The position numbers and the translations under genes were made by a program. Below are positions 7,437-14,726 of a stretch of DNA of 14,726 nt, in pieces. The notes below the pieces were generated by a model. It searched no databases, was not told where the DNA came from, and was given only the letters and a program-made list of their open reading frames with translations. The DNA is from Acidobacteriota bacterium. GTDB taxonomy: Bacteria > Acidobacteriota > Terriglobia > UBA7540. How positions within the stretch are numbered: the stretch's first letter is position 1; the number at the start of each line of letters is the position of its first letter. Location of the stretch: NCBI GenBank assembly GCA_021828225.1, contig JAKASH010000020.1:1-14726 (forward strand), read 5' to 3'.

Positions 7437-8585
7437 TCAAGTTTGACGGCGCTGTTCTGCAACCTGCCCCGCGCCACCGGAGGTGGAAGTGCGGGGGCCC
7501 CAGATTTTCCAGATGGAGGGCACGTTGAAGAAGAGATTGACCATGCCGTCAAGAACCACTCCGGCCGCTGCTGCGAGAACCAGCCGGACGCCCTGACCGG
7601 CCAGGAAAAGCGTGAGGCAGATATTCAGAATTGCGCCGGGCAGGCAAACCTTCTGATAAAGCCAGAGACGGGATGCGCCTCCTGCGTTTGCCGAAGTGCT
7701 CCGCAAGCGGCGCGCAAAGGTTACCTTCTGGTTCCACAGGAAGTTCCACAACAAAGCGAGTTCGACGGCGAGTGGCACGGCCCAAACGGGCTTGCCTCCG
7801 GCACGTCCGGCGATCAGGTATATCAGGCCAAGGTCCAATGCGGCTCCTGTAAGTCCCACAAGGCTATAGGCAAGCCAGGCGCGGAACTGGCCCGTGGAGA
7901 ACGACAAGCGGAAAAGATGGGCCAGGTACTCACCGTACTGGCGGAGACCCAGCTTGGAGCTTCCGCGAGTTCGTTCTTCAAACTGGTAGGGAACTTCCAC
8001 GACATGTTCGATCTGCCCTTTGGCAAGGACCTCGAGGAGGATTTTGTAACCCAGCGGCGAGAGGGTTGCGCCGGCAAGCGCCGCAGATCGAACCATGAAC
8101 ATGCCGGACATGGGATCGCTGACCGCAGAGAGTTTTAAGGGCAGGACGGAGGCGGCCAGATGAGTGGCTCCCCAGGAAATCACGCGGCGGCTGAATTCCC
8201 AGTCCGAGGTTCCTCCGCCCGCGATATAACGGCTGGCAACGGCCAGGTTGGCATTGGAAACTCGCAGAGCAGCCGCCAGCGCGTTGAGAATTTCCGGCGG
8301 ATGCTGAAGGTCAGCATCGATCACGCCGAGCAGTTCGCCCTGTGCGAGCTTCCAGCCATCGACCACGGCCGTCGCCAGCCCCTGGCGACCCGGGCGGCGA
8401 AGGACGCGGACGTGGAATTCGTTGCTGAGTTTTTCGGCGAGTTTGGCGGTTCCGTCGCCGCTGTTATCATCGACGACAATCAGCTCATATTCTTCGCCGG
8501 ACTGAGCCAGGGCTGTGCCCGAGCGGCGGATGACTTCCTGGATCGAGTCTGCCTCTTTATAAGTCGGGATGACGACGGAAATCAT
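7437..8585 (-). CDS. GT2 glycosyltransferase fused to a GtrA-like membrane domain
   Basis: A 382-residue fusion. The N-terminal GT-A glycosyltransferase (about 1-215) starts MISVVIPTYKEADSI. It has VVDDNSGDG (D39, D40) for nucleotide-sugar binding, a DAD metal motif (D90, D92), the VSDPMSGMF segment and RGSSKLGLRQYGEY near 207-220. This is the layout of dolichol- or polyprenol-phosphate mannose/glucose synthases (DPM1-like). The C-terminal GtrA domain (about 236-361) has four hydrophobic helices and the signature LLWNFLWNQKVTF. The expected product is a polyprenyl-phosphate sugar, with the GtrA part aiding membrane attachment or flipping, for use in surface glycan or protein glycosylation. 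The frame extends upstream to a TTG at 8648, but the ATG at 8585 gives the canonical family N-terminus, with GAAGG about 14 bases before it. The C-terminal tail (about 362-382) is polar. The sugar cannot be predicted. Confidence 0.9.
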   Translation of the reverse strand: MISVVIPTYKEADSIQEVIRRSGTALAQSGEEYELIVVDDNSGDGTAKLAEKLSNEFHVRVLRRPGRQGLATAVVDGWKLAQGELLGVIDADLQHPPEILNALAAALRVSNANLAVASRYIAGGGTSDWEFSRRVISWGATHLAASVLPLKLSAVSDPMSGMFMVRSAALAGATLSPLGYKILLEVLAKGQIEHVVEVPYQFEERTRGSSKLGLRQYGEYLAHLFRLSFSTGQFRAWLAYSLVGLTGAALDLGLIYLIAGRAGGKPVWAVPLAVELALLWNFLWNQKVTFARRLRSTSANAGGASRLWLYQKVCLPGAILNICLTLFLAGQGVRLVLAAAAGVVLDGMVNLFFNVPSIWKIWGPRTSTSGGAGQVAEQRRQT

Positions 8586-8710
8586 GGATGGCCGAATTAC
8601 CTTCGCCCGGCGATGTGAAAACGCCACTGAAAATAGCATGCGGCGCAATTTCCGTCAAATGCGTTGATGGAGCCTGAGCGGATGGGAGGATCGCGAAGAT
8701 GGCATACCCA

Positions 8711-9330
8711 TCAACCCCGCCGCTGTTTAATCGAAAGCAACTGGAAAAGTTCGCGCGGTTCGCCTACCTCGACTGCCGAACCCTTCGCCGTAATCCAACC
8801 TCCATCAACCTCGCTTCGGGGGCGAGATAATAGAGGCCCTTGCCGTCGCTTCGCCACCTCGGCTCGTATCCACCTCCGGAGGAAACCTGCCACTTCCCGC
8901 CCGGCCCGGGAAACGGCGCAATGTAAACCTCAAACCTCCCGGATTCGTTGGACTCGAAGGCAAGCCAGTGGCCATCAGCGGAAAAAGCCCCGTAAAATTC
9001 GTTGAATGGAGTATGTATAAACGGAAACGGCTTGCGATCGCCTGAGAACGGCAATATCCAGATGTCAGGTCCATTCGGCCCCCCTGGGCGCGAAAATACG
9101 ATCACGACCTTTGCATTCCATGTTCCGCCGCGCCCGTCCAGTGCATTAAAGACTACCTGGGGCGGCCCGCCGGAGATATCAATTCTCTCCAGCTTTCCGG
9201 GCACAAAGAAGCCGATCGACCGGCTGTCCAGAGACCAGAAAGGAAAGGAAGCGCCCTCCGTCCCCTCGATCGGACGCGCGGTCAGGGAATCAAGCGGTCG
9301 CACCCAGAGTTTCTCTTTGCCCGCAGGGGA
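8711..9330 (-). pseudogene. Decayed PD40/TolB-like beta-propeller remnant, probably from a Ser/Thr kinase
   Basis: On the minus strand the frame reads GKEKLWVRPLDSLTARPI, then EGASFPFWSLDSRSIGFFV, GPPQVVFNALDGRGGTWN, and later DIWILPFSGDRKPFPFI, GAFSADGHWLAFESNESGR, EVYIAPFPGPGGKWQVS and EPRWRSDGKGLYYLAPEARL. These are WD40-like (PD40) repeats of the kind at the C-terminus of acidobacterial serine/threonine kinases. Damage is visible. There is no kinase or N-terminal part, and a stop (TAA on the minus strand) lies at 9331-9333. A probable in-frame deletion near 9075-9095 joins an early repeat to a late one. A frameshift near 8770-8797 follows LMEV, after which the family-like tail (SAVEVGEPRELFQL) continues in another frame to a TGA at 8711-8713. 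The 8764-9303 frame could be annotated as a 179-residue gene from a GTG, but no part of it would be a complete domain. Family assignment is from remembered resemblance. Confidence 0.75.
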
Positions 9331-9577
9331 TTACAACCTGTACTATGGGCACCTCTTCGTAGCAGGAACCTACGTTGTAGAGGTCGCTAGCAAAGCAGAG
9401 GGAGGCCCGCACGGGTTCATTAAGGTCCAGGCGAAGAATCCAACTTCAACAACGAAGAGTGCGCCGGTCTGCACTCGCCAGGGGGACAGCGGAATCGTCC
9501 GCGAACTTCAGATGTCTGCGATTGGGGAGACTGTCTACTTCGCGTTGCCACACGGCGTGAAGGCCAGTGCTTATTGA
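9317..9577 (+). pseudogene. C-terminal fragment of an unrecognised protein
   Basis: About 86 codons on the plus strand ending at TGA 9575-9577. They read LPAGDYNLYYGHLFVAGTYV, then VEVASKAEGGPHGFIKVQA, STTKSAPVCTRQGDSGIVRE and LQMSAIGETVYFALPHGVKA. The composition is protein-like (beta-rich, Gly/Val/Tyr alternation) and unlike a shadow frame, since nothing real lies opposite from 9331 on. No plausible start codon with a ribosome binding site precedes it; upstream codons run antisense through the PD40 remnant. I read it as the 3' end of a truncated gene. LPAG.Y resembles small secreted acidobacterial proteins with such motifs, but I cannot name a family. A short functional protein using the TTG at 9317 is possible but unlikely. 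Confidence 0.5.
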
Positions 9578-9730
9578 ACGCGTGCCGGTCAGACTAGGTT
9601 GGAAGTAGCTTGACGATGAATCGGTTCGCTTCCGGGGACGGGTCCTGGTCCAAGCTTTCGCCATGGAGAAAAGTGCCCGTCTCCTTCCCATAATTCCTGC
9701 CATGAGGTCACGAACTGGAACAGGAGGAAC

Positions 9731-9830
9731 GCTTGAAGTTTCAATTAGCTGGAGAAGGCCATCAATACGGCACGGATGGATGTACAATTCGTGCGCGACG
9801 GCCCCTACGTCGAGGCCAAGGACGCCACCG
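9731..9830 (+). pseudogene. Probable remnant of a YCII/DGPF-type protein
   Basis: One plus-strand frame reads NTARMDVQFVRDGPYVEAKD, containing a DGPY-V-EAKD element that matches the DGPF motif (DGPF.E.KE) of YCII-related proteins. Just upstream in another frame LKFQLAGEGHQ resembles the AGEGLQ region that precedes that motif in the family, implying a frameshift. The frame closes at TAA 9845-9847 without the C-terminal half. DGPF genes typically stand directly beside ECF42 sigma factor genes, and an ECF42 remnant follows immediately, which strengthens the call. The 9578-9730 stretch just upstream holds nothing I can recognise; it may be the rest of this decayed gene. Confidence 0.45.
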
Positions 9831-10125
9831 CCTGGCTCTACTTTTAAACAAGCATCCGGAAGGGAGAAACCCCAATACCTATACCCTTCTGCCACTTCTT
9901 TGTTTCCACGCGGCCCGTTTTCCCCGCCGTATGGATGACGATGGCGGTTTGATACAACTGGAAATGCAAGACCGCTCCAAATCGGACTGGGATTTGACGG
10001 GGAGGGGATTCCGCTACCTGGAAAAAGCCTCGATGGGAAACGAATTGAGCGAGTACCACCTGTAAGCCGGTATCGCCTCTTTGGATTGTGCCGCCCTTAC
10101 CTATGAGAAAACCGACAGGACCAAT
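9826..10125 (+). pseudogene. Remnant of an ECF42-type RNA polymerase sigma factor (C-terminal DUF6596 part)
   Basis: The plus-strand frame reads LALLLNKHPEGRNPNTYTLL, then PLLCFHAARFPRRMDDDGGL, IQLEMQDRSKSDWDLTGRGF, RYLEKASMGNELSEYHL, a TAA stop at 10063-10065, and in the same frame AGIASLDCAALTYEKTDRTN. Intact ECF42 proteins read through this point as GNELS.YHLQAGIA, so the stop replaces a Gln codon (CAA to TAA is a single change). The sigma-2 and sigma-4 DNA- and polymerase-binding regions, roughly the first half of the protein, are absent. Downstream of about 10125 similarity fades, and the frame runs on with no recognisable content to a TAG at 10273-10275. The gene cannot make a working sigma factor. 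The family call rests on the MCFHAARF-like and NELSEYHL motifs. Confidence 0.72.
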
Positions 10126-10271
10126 CTGTGGTCGAATGGATCCAAGGCAGGACCCTCTGTGGATTTGGACAAAATAAAACGGATGCAACCGGGATCGGGT
10201 CGTGACCTGGTTTCAAGTGGCACTTTCCCTGGCTTTTCCGTCGAGCGCACGCTCATCAACACAAGTAAATT
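10126..10271. other. Spacer with no recognised gene, downstream of the RND pump gene
   Basis: No family was recognised on either strand between the end of the sigma factor similarity and the stop of the RND pump gene. A plus-strand frame stays open through it, but its residues have no resemblance to the rest of an ECF42 protein. No convincing hairpin plus T-run terminator for the pump operon was seen. Confidence 0.4.
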
Positions 10272-13200
10272 CTAGGATAGGTGCTTGGCGTCGGGTGCAA
10301 GCAGTGGCTCACCGACACTGGTGGCTTCAGGAACCACCTGGCGATTGCCGGCATGGCGCCACTTCAGGAAAGTATCCATGTAGGTGTAAAAGACAGGCGT
10401 GAGATAGAGCGTTACAAATTGCGCAAAGAGCAGGCCACCAACCACGCAAAGACCGAGCGGGCGCCGGGCATCGGCGTCCGCGCCAAAGCCGATGGCAATG
10501 GGCAAGGTGCCTATGATCGCGGCGGCAGTGGTCATCATGATCGGGCGGAAGCGAATCATGGAGCCCTGGTAGGCCGATTCGCTGGCCGTGTAATTCCCCT
10601 TGCGCTCGAGTTCCAAAGCGAAATCGACCATCATAATGGCGTTCTTTTTGACGATGCCGATGAGCATGATCAAGCCGACAAAGCCATAGATATCGAGCTG
10701 CATGTGGAACAGGGAGAGCGTGACCAAGCCGCCAAATGCTGCCGCCGGCAACCCGGTGAGAATCGTGATGGGGTGAACGTAGCTCTCATAGAGGATGCCC
10801 AGGACTATATAGATGACCAGAACCGTCATGATCAGCAGAATGCCCAAGCCGGTTAGGGACTGTTGGAAGGCCTGGGCAGTGCCCTGGAAGCTGGTGTCGA
10901 TGGAAATGGGCAGCATCGACTTAGCAAGGCTCTGAACCTCCCCAACCGCCTGCCCAAGAGCGGCGCCGCGCGCCAGGTTGAACGAAATGGTCACCGAAGG
11001 GAGCTGGCCGCTGTGGTTGACGGTGAGGGGACCCACGCCCGTAGTAAATTTTGAGACAGCGCTAAGCGGAACGAGCTGGCCGGAGGAAGAGTGGATGTAG
11101 AGCTCCGAAAGCATGTTGGGATCGCTCTGGAAACGCTTCTGCACCTGGAGGACGACCCAGTATTCGTCGTTCGAGGTGTAGATGGGAGAAACCATGCGCT
11201 GTCCGTAAGCGCTGTAGAGGGCGTCCTCAACCTGCTGCGGCGTCACACCCAGAGCGGCTGCTTTTTCGCGATCGACCACAACATTGGCCTGCGGGTTTTT
11301 GATTTGCAGGTCGGTGGTGACGTCGGTGAGGCCGGGCAAAGTCTTCATCTTGGTTTCGAACATTTCCGCATACTTGTAGAGCTGACTGGTCTCCGGGCTC
11401 GACAGGGTGTACTGGTACAGGCTCTTGGTCATATAGCCGCCGATGCGGATTGAAGGCGGATTCTGGAGAAAAGTTCGCATGCCGGGGACGGTGTTCAGCT
11501 TTGGCTGCAACTCGCGGATCACGTCGTCGATGGTCAAGTGATGTTCGTAGAGCGGGCGAATGAACCGAACCACAGAACCAAGGACGGCGACATGACCGTA
11601 GTGGGCAACCAAACGGTCATAGGCCGGGCTATCGGTCCAGGGACGGTCGGGACGGTCCTTCAAATGCAGGAAGGCCCGGCCATTATTGAGGCCGGTGCTG
11701 TTCGAGCTGCTGACGCTCGAGAAAAATTGGACGACGCTCGGATCGGCCTGGAGGATGCGATTAACGGCTTCCTGATGCGCCTTCATCGAGTCGAAGGAGA
11801 TGCCCTGATTGGCTTCGGTCGAGACCATGATCTCCGAGAGATCGTCCTGGGGCAGGAAGCCTTTCGGAATTGACCAGAACTCCCAGGCGGTCCCCGCCAG
11901 AACGAGAAGACCGAAAATCATTACCAGGGCGCGATGCCGCAGCGCCCATCGTAGGCTTGCGCCGTACCAACGGAGCGAGGCATCGAGCGTGTTTTCCAGT
12001 TTGCGATACACCCAGCCGTGCTGCCTCTCGTGTTCGGGACGCAGGTAACGCCTGCAGAGCATCGGGCTGAGGGTGACGGAAACCAGGCCGGAAACCAGAA
12101 CGGCGGAAATAATAACGACGGCAAATTCGTGGAGCAGGCGGCCGAAGACACCGGGCATGAAAAAGACAGGGAGGAAGACGACGGCGAGCGAAAGAGTCAT
12201 CGACAGAATGGTGAAGTTGACTTCCTTCGAGCCGTCAAGAGCGGCCTCGAGCGCTCCTTTTCCCATCTCCATATGGCGCACGATGTTTTCGAGCATGACG
12301 ATGGCGTCATCGACAACGAAGCCCACGGATAGGGTCAGAGCTAGCAGGGATAAATTGTCGAGGGTGTAGCCAAGCAGGTACATCATCGCGAACGTGCCCA
12401 TGATCGCCATCGGGAGGGCCATGCTCGGGATCAGGGTGGCGGAAGCGTTGCGCAGAAAGAGGAAGATGACGAGAACCACCAGAAAGACGGCAAGCAGAAG
12501 AGTGAATTTGACGTCGTTGACCGAATCGCGGATCGGAACGGACCGATCGTACTCGATCGAGAGATGGATCGACGGCGGCAAGGTCGAGTAAAAGCGCGGA
12601 ATGAGTTTGCGGATGTTCTTGACGATATCGATGGTGTTGGTACCGGGCTGTCGCAGGACGGCCAGCATGATGCCGGGAACATTGTTGATCCAGTTCGCCA
12701 CGTACTCATCCTGAACTCCGTCCCGGACGTTGGCTACCTGATCAAGCTGTACCGGGGCCCCGTTGCGGTAAGCAACGATGAGCGGGCGGTAAACGGCGGC
12801 GTCGGAGAGCTGGCCATTGGATTCAACGTTATAGGCCTTGTGAGCTCCGTAGAGCGTGCCCATCGGCATGTTGACGTTGGCGCTTTGAATCGCCTGTTCA
12901 ACCTGGTCAATGCCGATCTGGCGGCTGGCAAGAGCTTTGGGGTTCAGTTGGACGCGCACGGCGTACTTCGCCGTGCCATGGACATCAACTTCGGCGACGC
13001 CGGGAACCATCGAAATCTGTTCGGCGACGAAGTCTTCGGCATATTTGTCAACGTCGTACAGCGGAAGTGTCGGCGAGGTAACGGCCAGCAAAAAAATGGG
13101 CGAGTCGGCCGGGTTCACTTTTCGAAAGGTCGGAGGGAAAGGCATGTTGGCCGGAAGCTGGTTGGAGGCAGCGGAGATGGCCGACTGGACGTCAAGGGCG

Positions 13201-13511
13201 GCAGAGTCGATGTTGCGGCTGAGATCGAACTGAAGGGTGATCTGGGTGTTGCCGAGCGAGCTGGTCGAAGTCATCGAGTCCAGACCCGCAATGGTTGTGA
13301 ACTGCTTCTCCAGCGGGGTCGCCACGGACGAAGCCATCGTTTCCGGGCTGGCCCCGGGAAGGCCGGCGGACACCTGGATGGTGGGAAAATCAACGTTCGG
13401 CAGATCACTCACGGCCAGATCGCGGTAGCCGAGAATGCCAAAGAGAAGGATGGCCAGCATCAGGAGGCTGGTCATAACCGGCCGGCGAATGAAAGGTTCG
13501 CAGAGATTCAT
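10272..13511 (-). CDS. RND-family efflux pump, inner-membrane permease (AcrB/MdtB-like)
   Basis: A 1079-residue proton-driven exporter of the HAE-RND class. It starts MNLCEPFIRRPVMTSLLMLA, the usual N-terminal amphipathic segment plus helix 1. Periplasmic porter loops span about 35-335 and 555-885, each followed by a block of helices. Proton-relay residues are present: VVDDAIVMLENI in helix 4 gives D401 and D402, and VKKNAIMMVDFA in helix 10 gives K956 (AcrB K940). Other family signatures are LPNVDFPTIQVSAGLPGASP (37-56), IPKGFLPQDD (548-557), NPPSIRIGG (684-692) and FRPIMMTT (988-995). The style is closest to MdtB/MdtC-type pumps. About 40 residues around 621-660 (RPDRPWTDSPAY to YEHHL) look like extra sequence compared with the homologues I recall. 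The ATG at 13511 has GAGG 11 bases before it. The start is 15 bases after the adaptor stop, so the pair is translated from one message. Long plus-strand frames across this gene are shadows. Confidence 0.95.
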   Translation of the reverse strand: MNLCEPFIRRPVMTSLLMLAILLFGILGYRDLAVSDLPNVDFPTIQVSAGLPGASPETMASSVATPLEKQFTTIAGLDSMTSTSSLGNTQITLQFDLSRNIDSAALDVQSAISAASNQLPANMPFPPTFRKVNPADSPIFLLAVTSPTLPLYDVDKYAEDFVAEQISMVPGVAEVDVHGTAKYAVRVQLNPKALASRQIGIDQVEQAIQSANVNMPMGTLYGAHKAYNVESNGQLSDAAVYRPLIVAYRNGAPVQLDQVANVRDGVQDEYVANWINNVPGIMLAVLRQPGTNTIDIVKNIRKLIPRFYSTLPPSIHLSIEYDRSVPIRDSVNDVKFTLLLAVFLVVLVIFLFLRNASATLIPSMALPMAIMGTFAMMYLLGYTLDNLSLLALTLSVGFVVDDAIVMLENIVRHMEMGKGALEAALDGSKEVNFTILSMTLSLAVVFLPVFFMPGVFGRLLHEFAVVIISAVLVSGLVSVTLSPMLCRRYLRPEHERQHGWVYRKLENTLDASLRWYGASLRWALRHRALVMIFGLLVLAGTAWEFWSIPKGFLPQDDLSEIMVSTEANQGISFDSMKAHQEAVNRILQADPSVVQFFSSVSSSNSTGLNNGRAFLHLKDRPDRPWTDSPAYDRLVAHYGHVAVLGSVVRFIRPLYEHHLTIDDVIRELQPKLNTVPGMRTFLQNPPSIRIGGYMTKSLYQYTLSSPETSQLYKYAEMFETKMKTLPGLTDVTTDLQIKNPQANVVVDREKAAALGVTPQQVEDALYSAYGQRMVSPIYTSNDEYWVVLQVQKRFQSDPNMLSELYIHSSSGQLVPLSAVSKFTTGVGPLTVNHSGQLPSVTISFNLARGAALGQAVGEVQSLAKSMLPISIDTSFQGTAQAFQQSLTGLGILLIMTVLVIYIVLGILYESYVHPITILTGLPAAAFGGLVTLSLFHMQLDIYGFVGLIMLIGIVKKNAIMMVDFALELERKGNYTASESAYQGSMIRFRPIMMTTAAAIIGTLPIAIGFGADADARRPLGLCVVGGLLFAQFVTLYLTPVFYTYMDTFLKWRHAGNRQVVPEATSVGEPLLAPDAKHLS

Positions 13512-13526
13512 GAGACCCCGGCCTCG

Positions 13527-14666
13527 TCAGAGCGCCTTGGCGACATAAACTTTGGTCCCGGGAACTAGGCGCACTTGCCCGTCGGTGACTACGGTTTCGC
13601 CGGCGGAAAGCCCTTGCAAAACTTCCGTTTGATTGTTGACGGTATGCCCGACCTTCACTTGCCGGACATCGACCGTCATGTCCGGTTTCACCACGAAAAC
13701 GTAATCGCCTTGCTGCCCCGCCTGCACGGCCTCTGAGGGCACGACCAACACGTTCTGCTGCTCGCCTAGGTCAAGCACGACATTGGAGAATTGGCCGGGC
13801 CAAAGATGGTGGTCGGTGTTGGGAAATGAAGCCATCAGCTCAATCGTGCCAGTGGTGGTGTCGACGGTGTTGTTGACGAAAGTCAGAAGACCGCTTTCGG
13901 CAGCGGAGTCGCCGGGCGGGGTGGCCTTAACGGGCAAATGGGAACGCGCCATGGACCTCTTGATCGGCTCCAGATATTGCTGGGGAACGGAGAAATTCAC
14001 GTAGATCGGTGAAACCTGGTTGATAACTACAAGCACCGGGACATCATTGGCCTTCACCGTGGCACCAGGAGAGATGATCTGTGCCCCGGTGACACCACTG
14101 ATGGGAGCGTAGATGGAGCAGTAAGAAAGCTGAATTTTGGCTGTCCGGATGGCAGCCTCGTCGGCCCGAACGGTGGCCTGGGTGGCCGTTGAGGTTGCCA
14201 GAGCTTGATCGTACTGCTCCGGGGAAACAATGCCTTCCTTGTAGAGCTTGTCATTGCGCTGCAGCTCTACCTGGCTGAGCTGGGCCTGCGCTTTGTCCCT
14301 GGCAAGCGCCGCTTCGGACTGGGCGAGGGCGGCGAGAAATGGATCCTCGTCAAGCGTGATCAGCAAGTCGCCCTTGCGCACAAACTGGCCCTGCCGGTAA
14401 TGAACTTCCTTGACGATACCGGCAACCTGCGACTCAACGGAGACGGTCTGGAAGGCCTGGCCGGTGCCAATGGCGCTTAATTCGACCGGAATGGTGCTCC
14501 GCTCGACTTTGGCGACCATGACCGGCACGGCGGCGGCGTCCTGCGGTCTCGCAATCGCTCCGCTGGTGGTCGACCCCTGCGTCGGCCCGTCACTGCCAGT
14601 GCAGCCGGCAAGAACCACTACAGACAAGAGTATTATGGATGTGACAATTTTACCAACTCTACTCAT
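13527..14666 (-). CDS. RND efflux periplasmic adaptor lipoprotein (MdtA/AcrA-like, HlyD family)
   Basis: A 379-residue membrane fusion protein that links the RND pump to an outer-membrane channel. It begins with a lipoprotein signal: basic MSRVGK, a hydrophobic stretch, then the lipobox LAGC with C22 as the lipidated residue. A Ser/Thr/Gly-rich linker follows. The first lipoyl half is VSVESQVAGIVKEVHYRQG (75-93) with GQFVRKGDLLITLDEDPF. A Gln/Ala-rich alpha-helical hairpin covers about 112-178, and the second lipoyl half is YCSIYAPISGVTGAQIISPG (182-201). The beta-barrel domain contains SPIYVNFSVPQQYL and WPGQFSNVVLDLG, and the membrane-proximal domain runs to the C-terminus. The frame extends to a GTG at 14690, but the ATG at 14666 has AGGAAG 9 bases upstream and a better signal peptide, so it is preferred. 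It is the first gene of the operon; no regulator gene is present upstream in the window. Confidence 0.94.
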   Translation of the reverse strand: MSRVGKIVTSIILLSVVVLAGCTGSDGPTQGSTTSGAIARPQDAAAVPVMVAKVERSTIPVELSAIGTGQAFQTVSVESQVAGIVKEVHYRQGQFVRKGDLLITLDEDPFLAALAQSEAALARDKAQAQLSQVELQRNDKLYKEGIVSPEQYDQALATSTATQATVRADEAAIRTAKIQLSYCSIYAPISGVTGAQIISPGATVKANDVPVLVVINQVSPIYVNFSVPQQYLEPIKRSMARSHLPVKATPPGDSAAESGLLTFVNNTVDTTTGTIELMASFPNTDHHLWPGQFSNVVLDLGEQQNVLVVPSEAVQAGQQGDYVFVVKPDMTVDVRQVKVGHTVNNQTEVLQGLSAGETVVTDGQVRLVPGTKVYVAKAL

Positions 14667-14726
14667 TCGTCCCGGCTTCCTGCTATTCACGGTGATTATC
14701 CCATATTCGCTGTTGAAGGGGAAGCT
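14667..14726 (-). promoter_or_regulatory. Candidate promoter region of the RND operon
   Basis: On the minus strand, a GATAAT sequence (around 14695-14700) lies about 28 bases before the adaptor ATG, upstream of the AGGAAG ribosome binding site. It resembles a sigma-70 minus-10 box. A weak TTCCCC stands 17 bases upstream of it at the minus-35 position. The minus-35 match is poor and the window ends here, so this is a guess from spacing. No operator palindrome was seen. Confidence 0.25.

Noticed and set aside
7389..8138. A 249-codon plus-strand frame opposite the GT2-GtrA gene
   Set aside because: It is antisense to clear GtrA and GT2 motifs. The product is low in hydrophobic order and matches nothing known to me.
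9446..9895. A 149-codon minus-strand frame in the remnant region
   Set aside because: It runs antisense to the orphan fragment and to the DGPF/ECF42 remnants, which have recognisable motifs, and shows no family features itself.
8586..10271. Insertion sequence or mobile island as cause of the graveyard
   Set aside because: No transposase-like frame, terminal inverted repeats or target duplication could be seen; deletions and point decay explain what is visible.
10281..10856. A 191-codon plus-strand frame opposite the RND pump end
   Set aside because: It is antisense to the conserved helix 10-12 region of the pump, and the product has no recognisable motif.
12564..13568. A 334-codon plus-strand frame opposite the RND pump start
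   Set aside because: It is antisense to well-conserved RND sequence and to the adaptor stop. Its Gly/Arg/Val-rich composition carries no domain.

Overview
The window most likely comes from an acidobacterium. Base composition is moderately GC-rich, and two features point to that phylum: a DUF6677-type membrane protein, and the remnant of a PD40 beta-propeller of the kind fused to acidobacterial serine/threonine kinases. No rRNA, tRNA, CRISPR array, intact insertion sequence or phage gene was seen. The phylum is inferred from protein resemblance recalled from memory, not from a search.

Layout. (1) Positions 1-848 (+): a DUF6677-type membrane protein and a 56-residue two-helix membrane protein. 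(2) Positions 1017-5087 (+): an MFS transporter of the anion:cation symporter type, an AMP-forming acyl-CoA ligase 24 bases later, and the peptidoglycan enzyme MurB 33 bases after that. The close spacing suggests co-transcription. (3) Positions 5263-7377 (+): a membrane-anchored sulfatase-fold protein with Thr where true sulfatases have Cys or Ser. (4) Positions 7437-8585 (-), convergent with it: a GT2 glycosyltransferase fused to a GtrA membrane domain. (5) Positions 8711-10125: a gene graveyard of about 1.4 kb with four decayed remnants. These are a PD40 propeller end (-), the C-terminal end of an unrecognised protein (+), a probable YCII/DGPF fragment (+) and an ECF42-type sigma factor C-terminus (+) carrying an in-frame stop. 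(6) Positions 10272-14666 (-): a two-gene RND efflux operon, lipoprotein adaptor first, then the inner-membrane pump.

How the genes fit together. The MFS-ligase pair fits uptake of an organic acid followed by CoA activation, but the substrate cannot be read from sequence. MurB, the sulfatase-fold protein and the GT2-GtrA protein all suit envelope or cell-surface polymer chemistry. The RND operon is a complete inner-membrane plus periplasm module; no outer-membrane channel gene lies in the window.

No convincing new multi-gene system was found. The most informative region is the graveyard, where truncations, an internal deletion, a frameshift, a nonsense codon and a head-to-head junction of unrelated fragments can be read directly.
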